Assembly: GCA_029781975.1 (NCBI GenBank)
Contig: JAKOVQ010000015.1
Coordinates: 1 to 64,000, forward strand
Length of the DNA: 64,000 nucleotides
Origin: Acidobacteriota bacterium
Lineage (GTDB): Bacteria > Acidobacteriota > Thermoanaerobaculia > UBA5066
Direction of reading: 5' to 3'
Below the pieces are notes generated by a model. That model had not been told where the DNA came from. It made no database searches and saw only the letters and a program-made list of their open reading frames with translations. A program made the position numbers and the translations under genes. Below are positions 30,280 to 36,944 of the stretch, in pieces. Numbering within the stretch: position 1 is the stretch's first letter; each line of letters begins with the position of its first letter.

Positions 30280-31209
30280 GTGAGCGAAAGGCCCTGGAGC
30301 CATCACGAGGAGGAGGTGGGCGGGCTCCGGCTCCACTGGGTCGAGATGGGGAACGGACCGCTCGTCCTCCTCCTCCATGGCTTCCCCGAGCACTGGTACT
30401 CCTGGCGCCACCAGCTCCCCGCGCTCGCCGCCGCCGGGTTCCGCGCCGTCGCCCCCGACCTGCGCGGCTACGGCCGGTCGGCCAAGCCCCGCGGCGTCCG
30501 GTCGTACCGGATGGCGGCGCTCGCGGGGGACGCCGCCGCCCTCGTCCGCCACCTCGGCGCGGAGCGGGCACACGTGGTCGGCCACGACTGGGGGGGCGTC
30601 ATCGCCTGGTGCCTCCCGGCGCTCTTCCCCGGCCTCGTGGAGCGGCTCGCGATCCTCAACGCGCCCCACCCGGTCCTCTTCCGGCGGAAGCTCGCGACGC
30701 GCGCCCAGCGGAGCCGTTCGTCCTACGTCTTCCTCTTCCAGCTCCCGTTCCTCCCCGAGCGGCGGCTGACGCGCCACCGCGCCCGGTTCCTCAAGCGCCT
30801 CCTCCGCGACGACCCGGTCCGGTCCGGCGCCTTCTCGCCCGAGGAGATCGAGCGCTACCGCGAGGCGTTCCTTCTCCCCGGCGTCGCCCGGAGCGCAGTC
30901 CACTACTACCGCGCCATCTTCAGGACCGGCACGGCGCGCCACGGCTTCTCGCGAGGCGCGATCGACGTCCCGACCCTCGTCCTCTGGGGCGAGCGCGACC
31001 GGTGGCTCGGCACCGAGCTCCTCGACGGCCTCGAGGCCTTCGTCCCGGACCTGCGGATCATTCGGATCCCAGACGCGAGCCACTGGCTCCAGGTCGACGC
31101 CTGCGAGAGGGTGAACGCCGAGCTGGTCCGGTTCCTTCAGGAGGGGGCGGGGGGCGCCGCCGTCTCCGCTCCGCCCGCGCCCGGCGACGGCGGGACGTCC
31201 GACCGGTAG
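30280..31209 (+). CDS. alpha/beta hydrolase, epoxide-hydrolase-like
   Basis: 309 aa from a GTG at 30280, one base after the radical SAM stop. A TTG at 30268 overlapping that gene is an alternative. Motifs are LLHGFPEHWYSWRHQLPAL (oxyanion HGxP), APDLRGYGRSAKP, the nucleophile elbow VGHDWGGVIAW with Asp103, the acid region LWGERDRWLG and the histidine in IPDASHWLQVD. An Asp nucleophile in GHDWGG is typical of epoxide hydrolases and haloalkane dehalogenases, against the serine of esterases. It is the last gene of the coupled operon. Its final 73 bases overlap the convergent ligase gene on the other strand. Confidence 0.9.
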   Translation: MSERPWSHHEEEVGGLRLHWVEMGNGPLVLLLHGFPEHWYSWRHQLPALAAAGFRAVAPDLRGYGRSAKPRGVRSYRMAALAGDAAALVRHLGAERAHVVGHDWGGVIAWCLPALFPGLVERLAILNAPHPVLFRRKLATRAQRSRSSYVFLFQLPFLPERRLTRHRARFLKRLLRDDPVRSGAFSPEEIERYREAFLLPGVARSAVHYYRAIFRTGTARHGFSRGAIDVPTLVLWGERDRWLGTELLDGLEAFVPDLRIIRIPDASHWLQVDACERVNAELVRFLQEGAGGAAVSAPPAPGDGGTSDR

Positions 31210-32558
31210 ACGATCGGCTTCTCGCCGGGCCTGAAGAGCGGCTCCGCTACCCGCTCGAACGAGACGGACGTCCCGTCGCCGAGGAGCCGTCGCGCGGCCG
31301 CCACCAGCTCGAGCCGCGTCGCCTCGGGGAGCGCCCGATCGGACGCCTCTCCCCCGGGCGTGTAGCGGAGGACGAGGCGTCCAGCCGCGGGCTGGAGGAG
31401 CTGGAACTGCCGGACGCCGAGCCGCGTCACGAGCGGCTGCAGCTGCGACGGGTCGACGCGGCGGCCGTCCTCCGTCGCGAAGCGCGAGACCACCCGCCCC
31501 AGGAGCCGTGCCAGGACGGGGCCGCGCGCACCGCAGGCGCACCGCGCGTCGCCGCCAGGCTCGGGGAGGACGACGCCGAGATCCCCCGTCCGGTACCTGA
31601 TCAGCGGGAAGAGCCTGTTGCGGAGGTTCGTCAGGAGGAGCTCGCCCTCGACCTCCTCCAGGACGGCCGCGGGCGTCAGGAGGTGGAACCGCCCGCTCCC
31701 GGGCGCGCAGCTCCAGCCGACGGGGCCGGTCTCGGCGAGCGAGTAGGAGTCGACGACGCGCGCGCCGGTCGCCGCCGCGAGCCCCGCGGCGGTCCCGGAA
31801 GGGAGGGCGAAGGCGCTCGAGACGACCAGGCGCGGCACGATCCGGACCCGCCCCGCCGCGAGCTCCGTCTGGAGCCTCCCGAGCGAGTCGGGGTCGCCGG
31901 TGACGATCGCGGGGGCGAGCCGCTCCAGCTCTTTGAGGGCGTCGTCCTCGGCGAAGTGGAGCTTCCGGAAGAGGCCGCCGCCGAGGAGGGGGAGCCGGAC
32001 CGAGTAGACGCTCGACCGCGGGAGGGTGCAGAGGAGGACCACCGCCGTCCGACGCGGGCCGGGGAAGGGTCCGAGGGAGAACCGCTCCCAGAGGAAGCGG
32101 AGGAAGGCCGAGAAGAAGTGGATCGAGCCGCCGTCCATGAAGAAGCGGACCGGCTCGCCCGTCGATCCGCTGCTCCTCCCGAGCCACCCCTCGTCGACGT
32201 CGAACGGGCGGACGCGCCGCGAGAAGAGGTCGTGGAAGCGCTCCTGGAGCGCCGCGCGCGGGAGCGGCGGGAAGTGGGCCAGGTCGCCGGGCTCCCGGAG
32301 GTCCCGCACCGTCACGCCCGCGCGCGCGAACGCCTCGGGGTACCAGCCCGTCCGCGTCTCGGCGGCGACGAGGAGGGCCCGGAGGCTCTCGAGGGCCCGG
32401 GTCCCCGCGGCCTCGTCGCCGCGGTCCGCCGCGAGGAGCTCCCGACGCGCAGACCGGACGCCGCGCCCGTACCGGACGACCTGCCACGCGTACCGGCGCC
32501 TCACCGGGCAGGAGAAGAGCTGCGCCTCGGGCTCGGCCCGGCTCTCGGGGGCCTCCAC
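31137..32558 (-). CDS. PaaK/CapK-family AMP-forming ligase
   Basis: 473 aa from a GTG at 32558. The adenylate-forming core has GRSSGSTGEPVRFF (residues about 127-140), the PaaK/CapK P-loop, plus VVDSYSLAETGPVGW, GELLLTNLRNRLFPLIRYRTGDLG and a Cys-pair insertion (CACGARGPVLARLLGR) as in phenylacetate-CoA ligases. CapK members act in polysaccharide or natural-product loading, so substrate cannot be fixed. There is no SD, and a TAGGCT box ends 6 nt before the GTG, suggesting a leaderless transcript divergent from kdsA. The 3' end overlaps the convergent hydrolase gene. Confidence 0.85.
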   Translation of the reverse strand: MEAPESRAEPEAQLFSCPVRRRYAWQVVRYGRGVRSARRELLAADRGDEAAGTRALESLRALLVAAETRTGWYPEAFARAGVTVRDLREPGDLAHFPPLPRAALQERFHDLFSRRVRPFDVDEGWLGRSSGSTGEPVRFFMDGGSIHFFSAFLRFLWERFSLGPFPGPRRTAVVLLCTLPRSSVYSVRLPLLGGGLFRKLHFAEDDALKELERLAPAIVTGDPDSLGRLQTELAAGRVRIVPRLVVSSAFALPSGTAAGLAAATGARVVDSYSLAETGPVGWSCAPGSGRFHLLTPAAVLEEVEGELLLTNLRNRLFPLIRYRTGDLGVVLPEPGGDARCACGARGPVLARLLGRVVSRFATEDGRRVDPSQLQPLVTRLGVRQFQLLQPAAGRLVLRYTPGGEASDRALPEATRLELVAAARRLLGDGTSVSFERVAEPLFRPGEKPIVYRSDVPPSPGAGGAETAAPPAPS

Positions 32559-32564
32559 GACGGA

Positions 32565-32570
32565 AGCCTA
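32565..32570 (-). promoter_or_regulatory. leaderless-type -10 box (TAGGCT) for the ligase gene
   Basis: TAGGCT ends 6 nt before the GTG at 32558. It lies back to back with the kdsA box only 12 nt away. Confidence 0.45.
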
Positions 32571-32581
32571 CCCGACCCCGC

Positions 32582-32587
32582 TAAGAT
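32582..32587 (+). promoter_or_regulatory. leaderless-type -10 box (TAAGAT) for kdsA
   Basis: TAAGAT ends 6 nt before the kdsA ATG at 32594; no SD is present. The same TAAGAT at the same spacing precedes kdsD. Confidence 0.55.
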
Positions 32588-32593
32588 CCCGGC

Positions 32594-33439
32594 ATGGCCG
32601 TCCACGCCACCATCACGCCGCACCTGGCCGCGGGCGACCGCTGCCGCCCCGTCTTCTTCGCCGGTCCCTGCGTCATCGAGTCGCGCGCCCACGCGGTGAG
32701 GATGGCGAAGGCGATCAAGGAGGTCTTCGCCTCCCTCGGCGTCGCGGACCGCCTGGTCTACAAGTCGTCCTTCGACAAGGCGAACCGCTCCTCGGGCGAC
32801 TCGTTCCGGGGCCCCGGCATCGAGAAGGGGCTCGACGTCCTCTCGGCGGTCAAGGAGAAGTACGACCTCCCGATCCTCACCGACGTCCACGACGTCGAGC
32901 AGTGCGCCCACGCCGCCGAGGTGGCGGACGTCCTCCAGATCCCCGCCTTCCTCTCGCGCCAGACCGACCTCCTCGTCGCGGCGGCGCGGACCGGCAAGGC
33001 GCTCAACGTCAAGAAGGGACAGTTCCTCGCGCCCGACGACTGCGCACAGATCGTCGCCAAGTGCCGGAAGGCCGGGAACCCCAACGTCACCCTCTGCGAG
33101 CGCGGGACGACGTTCGGCTACCACAACCTCGTCGTCGACTTCCGGGCGCTCCCTATGATGCGCGCGCTCGGCGTCCCTGTGATCTACGACTGCACCCACT
33201 CGCTCCAGCTTCCCGGCGGCCTCGGCACCGAGACCGGAGGCGCGCGGCAGTACGCGCCGGCCCTCGCGCGCGCCGCCGCCGCGGTCGGCGTCGACGGCTA
33301 CTTCTTCGAGGTCCACGACGACCCCGCGCACGCGAAGTCGGACCGCGCGACCCAGCTGCCGCTCGCCGACCTCCCCCGTTTCCTCGAGGACCTCCTCCGC
33401 TTCGACGGGCTGAGGCGGGAGACCGGGGAGCGGGCCTGA
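32594..33439 (+). CDS. kdsA: 3-deoxy-8-phosphooctulonate (Kdo-8-P) synthase
   Basis: 281 aa. Motifs are FFAGPCVIESRAHAVRMAKAI, VYKSSFDKANRSS, FRGPGIEKGLDVL, PILTDVHDVEQC, QIPAFLSRQTDLLVAAARTGKALNVKKGQFLAP, LCERGTTFGYHNLVVDFRALP, YDCTHSLQLPG and FEVHDDPAHAKSD. It condenses arabinose-5-phosphate (from KdsD) with PEP to Kdo-8-phosphate, dephosphorylated by KdsC. The CTHSLQ form with metal-binding residues (Cys at the early VI/IESR region not seen) should be checked before assigning the metal-dependent or independent class. It has a TAAGAT leaderless-type promoter and a hairpin after the stop. Confidence 0.97.
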   Translation: MAVHATITPHLAAGDRCRPVFFAGPCVIESRAHAVRMAKAIKEVFASLGVADRLVYKSSFDKANRSSGDSFRGPGIEKGLDVLSAVKEKYDLPILTDVHDVEQCAHAAEVADVLQIPAFLSRQTDLLVAAARTGKALNVKKGQFLAPDDCAQIVAKCRKAGNPNVTLCERGTTFGYHNLVVDFRALPMMRALGVPVIYDCTHSLQLPGGLGTETGGARQYAPALARAAAAVGVDGYFFEVHDDPAHAKSDRATQLPLADLPRFLEDLLRFDGLRRETGERA

Positions 33440-33758
33440 CGAGTGCCCGCGACCCGAAGGACCTTCGGTGCCACAGGTCGACTGCCGTTCCCATACGTCG
33501 GTGGCCCTGTCCCCTCGCGCGGTCAGAGACGGCGTTCCCGCCCCCCGCCGCCCACACCCGAACCTGCGCCGTCTTCGACTCCGGCCGGCCCAGAGTCGGC
33601 CAGTGCAGTGACGAAGTCTGGCCGCGACGGCCGGCCGCGTCGCGGCAGCCGTTGCGCAGGGCACCAAGTCGCGCGCTTTCGGCGTGGGCCGCCGTACGCG
33701 TGCCACGCGGGCGAAGTGCCGTCCCAACCGCGCCCGGCTACTCGGAACGGACACGTCC
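33440..33758. other. intergenic region after kdsA, edge of the accessory island
   Basis: No gene is supported. A perfect palindrome CCGAAGG-A-CCTTCGG at 33454-33468, 15 nt after the kdsA stop, may serve as a 3'-end hairpin. The rest shows no recognisable promoter, repeat or coding signal; it is the boundary between the GC-rich core and the accessory segment. Confidence 0.5.
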
Positions 33759-34370
33759 TCACCTCACGACCTGTTGCTTTCGTCTGATGTACGCATCGAG
33801 CGCCTGTTTGACGGTACTCCACGCTTGCTGGCTGCTCGGGGGACCACCGGACGGTGCATTGATCCACTGGCGGTGCTGCCAGCTCGAGATCTCGAGGGCG
33901 GGACCACCGGTGCAGGCTGCTGGGACACGTTCGCGGAGATCGCACTCGACCAAGTACACGAAGCCGGCTCTGAGCTGAATGGCAACCACGGAAACGTGCA
34001 GGTACGATTGCTCGGCCTTGCGTGTAGCCCGTGGAACGACGGCTATACCTCGCTCTCGTAGATACTTCTCGGCAAGGAGCTGCAGACCGATGAGCGGAAA
34101 GTCCTCCCCGGTCATTCCCACGGGGAACTGGTCGACGACCAGCGCGATGGAGGCCGGCTCGCCGAGAATGGGTGTCGCGGCGGTTCGCGCTTCGATCTGG
34201 GCTCCTCTCGTCGAAGTAATCGCGAGCGCAGATCCCAGCGCCAGCGTGGCGACCTTCAGGCGATTCCAGCAGAGTGAGGTACCTGGTCCTCGGCCCCCCT
34301 TCACCTGCGTCGCTCTTTCTTGCGCTCTTGACCGATGAACGTCTACCTGCACTCTGGTTCGTCCGATCAT
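33759..34370 (-). CDS. probable secreted protein of unknown function
   Basis: 203 aa from the ATG at 34370. A hydrophobic stretch VATLALGSALAITSTRG (about residues 40-56) looks like a signal peptide, which would favour the GTG at 34304 (N-terminus VKGGRGPGTSLCW) as the true start. The mature part has a strand-rich core (PASIALVVDQFPVGMTGEDFPLIGLQLLAEKYLRERGI...YLHVSVVAIQL) and a C-terminal helix (STVKQALDAYIRRKQ). I recognise no family. It lies in the lower-GC accessory island 31 nt downstream of the Cys-rich gene on the same strand, so the two may be a pair. Confidence 0.55.
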   Translation of the reverse strand: MIGRTRVQVDVHRSRAQERATQVKGGRGPGTSLCWNRLKVATLALGSALAITSTRGAQIEARTAATPILGEPASIALVVDQFPVGMTGEDFPLIGLQLLAEKYLRERGIAVVPRATRKAEQSYLHVSVVAIQLRAGFVYLVECDLRERVPAACTGGPALEISSWQHRQWINAPSGGPPSSQQAWSTVKQALDAYIRRKQQVVR

Positions 34371-34401
34371 CGACCTGTCTCGGCCATCCGGGACGTGGTC
34401 T

Positions 34402-35049
34402 CTACTGGCAGCAATTCACGAAACCGCAGTAAATGGCGCAGCAACCCTCTGGACTGTTCAGGCAGCAAGTGAACCGTGGCCCCCCGCAGGTGATGCACAT
34501 CAACGAGCAACCCGAACCCTCGCAGCAGTGGTCGAATGAGCCCTCGGGTGCAGTCGCCGACGGTGCAGAAAGCCACGTCGAGAACGCGAATGAACCCGTC
34601 CCGACCCGTCCATCCGCGACGAGGCGGTCGTCCGCGACACCGCTCGGCCAGTCGCCGTTGACATAGACAGCGATCTCATCGTCTGCGGCTGGTCTCCCTG
34701 GGATCTGAACCGCCGGCTCGCCGTCCGAAAGGCTCGTTTGCACGATCGCCACTGGTTTCGCTTCGTTACGCTTCGCTGCGATCCACGCGGTTCCCTCGGG
34801 CGTCCTGGCGAAACCTGAGTCAACGAGCAGGAGGAGCTGCGTCTGGCTCGGCCCCGAGAAGATCCTGATGGCGCGCGTAGCGACGGCGCCTGGCTTCACG
34901 ACAAGCCTCAGCTGGTTCCGTGGGAGCACGCTTCCCCGTACATCGACTACGAGCGTTCGCGGCCCGGACGCCGGTCCGGTTCCCGAACCAGCAACTGCAA
35001 GAGGAGCACTGAGGAGAAAGGGGAGGATCACCGAGAGCCAGGGTCCCAT
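34402..35049 (-). CDS. secreted protein with a 12-cysteine C-terminal tail
   Basis: 215 aa from the ATG at 35049, which has GAGG 5 nt upstream; a GTG at 35055 is the alternative. The signal peptide is MGPWLSVILPFLLSAPLAVAG. The middle (residues about 30-150) is predicted beta-rich (LRLVVKPGAVATRAIRIFSG, QTQLLLLVDSGFARTPEGT). The last ~41 residues contain 12 cysteines, including CC pairs (HCCEGSGC, CITCGG, FTCCLN, GCCAIYC, NCCQ). Such a tail could be a disulfide-rich knot or metal-binding domain secreted to the envelope or outside. No family is recognised. A CACCTTGAAGGTG palindrome (35087-35099) lies in its upstream region. Confidence 0.65.
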   Translation of the reverse strand: MGPWLSVILPFLLSAPLAVAGSGTGPASGPRTLVVDVRGSVLPRNQLRLVVKPGAVATRAIRIFSGPSQTQLLLLVDSGFARTPEGTAWIAAKRNEAKPVAIVQTSLSDGEPAVQIPGRPAADDEIAVYVNGDWPSGVADDRLVADGRVGTGSFAFSTWLSAPSATAPEGSFDHCCEGSGCSLMCITCGGPRFTCCLNSPEGCCAIYCGFVNCCQ

Positions 35050-35086
35050 GTCCACCTCGAGATCGGGACAGATCGACTCCTATTTA

Positions 35087-35099
35087 CACCTTGAAGGTG
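35087..35099. promoter_or_regulatory. 13-bp palindrome upstream of the Cys-rich gene
   Basis: CACCTT-G-AAGGTG is a perfect palindrome 38 nt before the ATG at 35049, with an AT-rich TAAATA on the minus strand next to it. It is a possible operator or -10 neighbourhood. Confidence 0.25.
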
Positions 35100-35106
35100 C
35101 ATCGGT

Positions 35107-35362
35107 CTACTCTCGCTGATTGTCTCGCCGAGGGTAGCTGAACGTGTCGGAGCCCACGGAGAGCACGTTGCCGGCCCCGTCGTAGGTGAAGGTCCCCGTG
35201 TCGAAGAGGCTCTGACCGCCGCGGAGGGACTGGATGCGCTTCGGCCGGGGGATGAGGTTGGTGGAGCCGTCCTGCGAGAGCGTCGTGGTGACGTCGTTGG
35301 CCGTGCCGGGGCCCGTGTTGTACTGCACCGGCTGTCCCGCGGGCCCGTAGCCGACGTTGCGG
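35107..35362 (-). pseudogene. RHS/YD-repeat fragment
   Basis: The translated fragment (GYGPAGQPVQYNTGPG...DVTTTLSQDG...PRPKRIQSL...FDTGTFTYDGAGNVLSVGSDTFSYP) matches the segment of the intact RHS protein at 46821-52367 that reads VTTTITPD...PRMISTSNGLFSTGVITYDGAGNITSMGSDAFVY. It lacks both the N-terminal core and the C-terminal tip. It ends in a stop after DNQRE and is bounded upstream by IS-derived sequence. It is the remnant of a second RHS gene broken by insertion or deletion. Confidence 0.75.
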
Positions 35363-35416
35363 ACGCGCCGACAAAATCGTGCTCACACAGGCGAGGAACG
35401 ACGTACCTCCAGGCCA

Positions 35417-35698
35417 TCAGCGGATCACAGTTCCGGTCACCGAGACCTCGCGTATCCACGCTGGATCACGGATCACAGACCTGACCCCACTCCCCACGGC
35501 GGGCTCGTCCGGGAGGATCGTCACCGGGACGAAGCCCGGCTGCGCCACGGCCTCCCTGCGGATTCGCGACCTCCAGTACCGCAGCCGGGACTCGGCGACC
35601 TGCGCCTCCTCGGAGAAAGCCCGGGCGGACTTGCCGCTCCGCTCCCACCGCTCGATCACGTCGGCCATCTTCCGTCGCTTCTGCTCCCGCTTGTCCAT
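35417..35698 (-). mobile_element. IS66-family accessory protein (TnpA-like), element remnant
   Basis: 93 aa: KMADVIERWERSGKSARAFSEEAQVAESRLRYWRSRIRRE is the small helix-turn-helix protein encoded first in IS66 elements (pattern: IxxWxxSGxSxxAFxxxxxxxxxxxxxWR). The following tnpB and tnpC genes are absent; on its 3' side lies an RHS fragment. The element is therefore a remnant. Confidence 0.7.
35471..35490. repeat. 20-bp direct repeat, copy 1
   Basis: GATCACAGACCTGACCCCAC occurs here inside the 3' part of the IS66-like gene and again, identical, at 35896-35915. Confidence 0.8.
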
Positions 35699-35796
35699 GG
35701 CCCCCCTCCGGTTCGGGGAGCTTCGGACATCCCGGTCGCCGGGCGAAGGACGGGGTTCGCCGGACGGTTACAAACCGGCAGCGCGAAGAAGTGCGA

Positions 35797-35816
35797 GGCG
35801 CGCCAGTTGGCGCGCC
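35797..35816. other. 8-bp GC hairpin between IS remnants
   Basis: GGCGCGCC-AGTT-GGCGCGCC forms a perfect 8-bp stem with a 4-nt loop. The surrounding stretch 35699-35895 contains no supported gene. Confidence 0.4.
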
Positions 35817-35895
35817 CCGCGGGTGGGTTCAGTGAAGGTCGGAGGGGAGACCGAATGGCAGAACGGGAGTCTCAGTGGGGGTCGTCGAAATCACA

Positions 35896-35915
35896 GATCA
35901 CAGACCTGACCCCAC
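35896..35915. repeat. 20-bp direct repeat, copy 2
   Basis: Identical to 35471-35490. Its 3' part (CTGACCCCACCGTACT, 35906-35921) recurs at 36276-36291, so this point belongs to two direct-repeat pairs bracketing the IS66 and IS110 remnants. Confidence 0.8.
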
Positions 35916-35917
35916 CG

Positions 35918-36238
35918 TACTGCGGCAGGCTCGACCGCAAGCAGATCGCTGCCCTGGCCGGCCTGGCACCGATGAACCGTGACAGCGGCAAGTCGCACCG
36001 CCCGCGGATGGTCTTCGGCGGCCGAGCCGCCGTCAGGGCCGTGCTCTACATGGCCGCGGGCGTCGCCCGGACCCACAACCCGGTCTTCCGGGCCTTCCAC
36101 GCCAGCCTCCTGGCTCGAGGCAAGAAGAAGAAGGTCGCCCTCGTCGCCTGCGCTCGCCGACTTCTCACCATCCTCAACGCCATGGCGAGGACCGGATCCC
36201 GTTGGAATCCCGCCCTCGCTGAGGCCCGTCCGTGTTGA
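35918..36238 (+). pseudogene. IS110-family transposase, C-terminal fragment
   Basis: About 106 codons. LDRKQIAALAGLAPMNRDSGK, MVFGGRAAVRAVLYMAAGVARTHNPVFRAF and KKKVALVACARRLLTILNAMARTG are the C-terminal Transposase_20 region of IS110 transposases, containing the serine-bearing GGRxxVR segment. The N-terminal DEDD domain is missing, the upstream frame being unrelated. It is flanked by 16-bp direct repeats (35906-35921 and 36276-36291). Confidence 0.8.
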
Positions 36239-36275
36239 TTTCACTCCCTCGGCCCCTTGACAGCCGAGATAGTTG

Positions 36276-36291
36276 CTGACCCCACCGTACT
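36276..36291. repeat. 16-bp direct repeat flanking the IS110 fragment
   Basis: CTGACCCCACCGTACT, identical to 35906-35921 on the other side of the IS110 fragment; it abuts the dispersed repeat that begins at 36291. Confidence 0.75.
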
Positions 36292-36429
36292 CTCTGCTAT
36301 CGGGGAGATGGCGAGCCATCTCCCCGCGTGGGGAGACGACGAGAAACACCCGGGAAGAAGTCCGGGGCGCGCCCGAAAGCGCGCCCCGTCGTTCAGAACA
36401 ATGCACGAGTGTAGACGCGCCCCCGAGCG
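36291..36429. repeat. ~140-bp structured dispersed repeat, copy A
   Basis: About nine bases in ten match copy B (46309-46450). It contains three hairpins: GAGATGGC-GA-GCCATCTC near 36304, TCTCCCC...GGGGAGA just after, and a 10-bp stem CGGGGCGCGC (36363-36372) / GCGCGCCCCG (36379-36388) with loop CCGAAA. It lies directly 3' of the partner gene at 36453 (minus strand), as copy B lies 3' of the gene at 46458. Confidence 0.8.
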
Positions 36430-36452
36430 GCCGGGCCCGGTGTGGCCGGGGG

Positions 36453-36944
36453 CTAGAGCGCGCCGTAACTGTCAACCGCCCGGATCGCCTTCCAGAGGTC
36501 TCGCAGCCATGGCCATCCATCGGGCGCCCTATAGAACTGCCCGTCGAGGAAGACCAGCCCCCACTGGTCGACGTACAGGAGCAAGACTAGCGTCTCACCC
36601 TTCATGAAACGGAGCCTCAGCCTGGCGTCGATTCCAGAAGGGGGCCGAGGTACTGCCGAGAACCGACCAGCTTCCATTGCCTTCACAACGCTACTGATGA
36701 CTACGGTGTCGTTGGTAGAGAGCGAGTACCGCGGCGCGGTGCCCCGGATGAAGTCCTCAAATCGTTCTGGAGAGAGGGCCCCCCCCACGGACAGTCGCGG
36801 ACTGATGGCATCAGCATGGATTGAAACGCCGGGCTGCTTGAGACCGCTAGCATCGAATGGCAGGGGATGAAGGGGCGCGTCGAGTCCGACACTCGAATGG
36901 GCGCCGAGAAGACACAGGAGTGCAGATGTTGCGAGGGCTCTCAT
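36453..36944 (-). CDS. secreted partner (candidate immunity protein) of the zincin toxin
   Basis: 163 aa from the ATG at 36944, which overlaps the toxin stop (ATGA) and has AGGAAGG 5 nt upstream. The signal peptide is MRALATSALLCLLGAHSSVG. The mature part is a small alpha/beta domain (LSPERFEDFIRGTAPRYSLS, VVISSVVKAMEAGRF, ARLRLRFMKGETLVLLLYVDQWGLVFLDGQFYR). No family is recognised. Position and coupling to a metallopeptidase toxin tip suggest an immunity protein. Its export signal means it would act in the periplasm, which fits a toxin secreted through the Sec pathway (inference). The repeat A hairpins follow its stop. Confidence 0.65.
   Translation of the reverse strand: MRALATSALLCLLGAHSSVGLDAPLHPLPFDASGLKQPGVSIHADAISPRLSVGGALSPERFEDFIRGTAPRYSLSTNDTVVISSVVKAMEAGRFSAVPRPPSGIDARLRLRFMKGETLVLLLYVDQWGLVFLDGQFYRAPDGWPWLRDLWKAIRAVDSYGAL

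Noticed and set aside
33443-33787. Plus-strand open frame after kdsA
   Set aside because: No ribosome site, no motif and Arg/Pro-rich composition; it is treated as intergenic.
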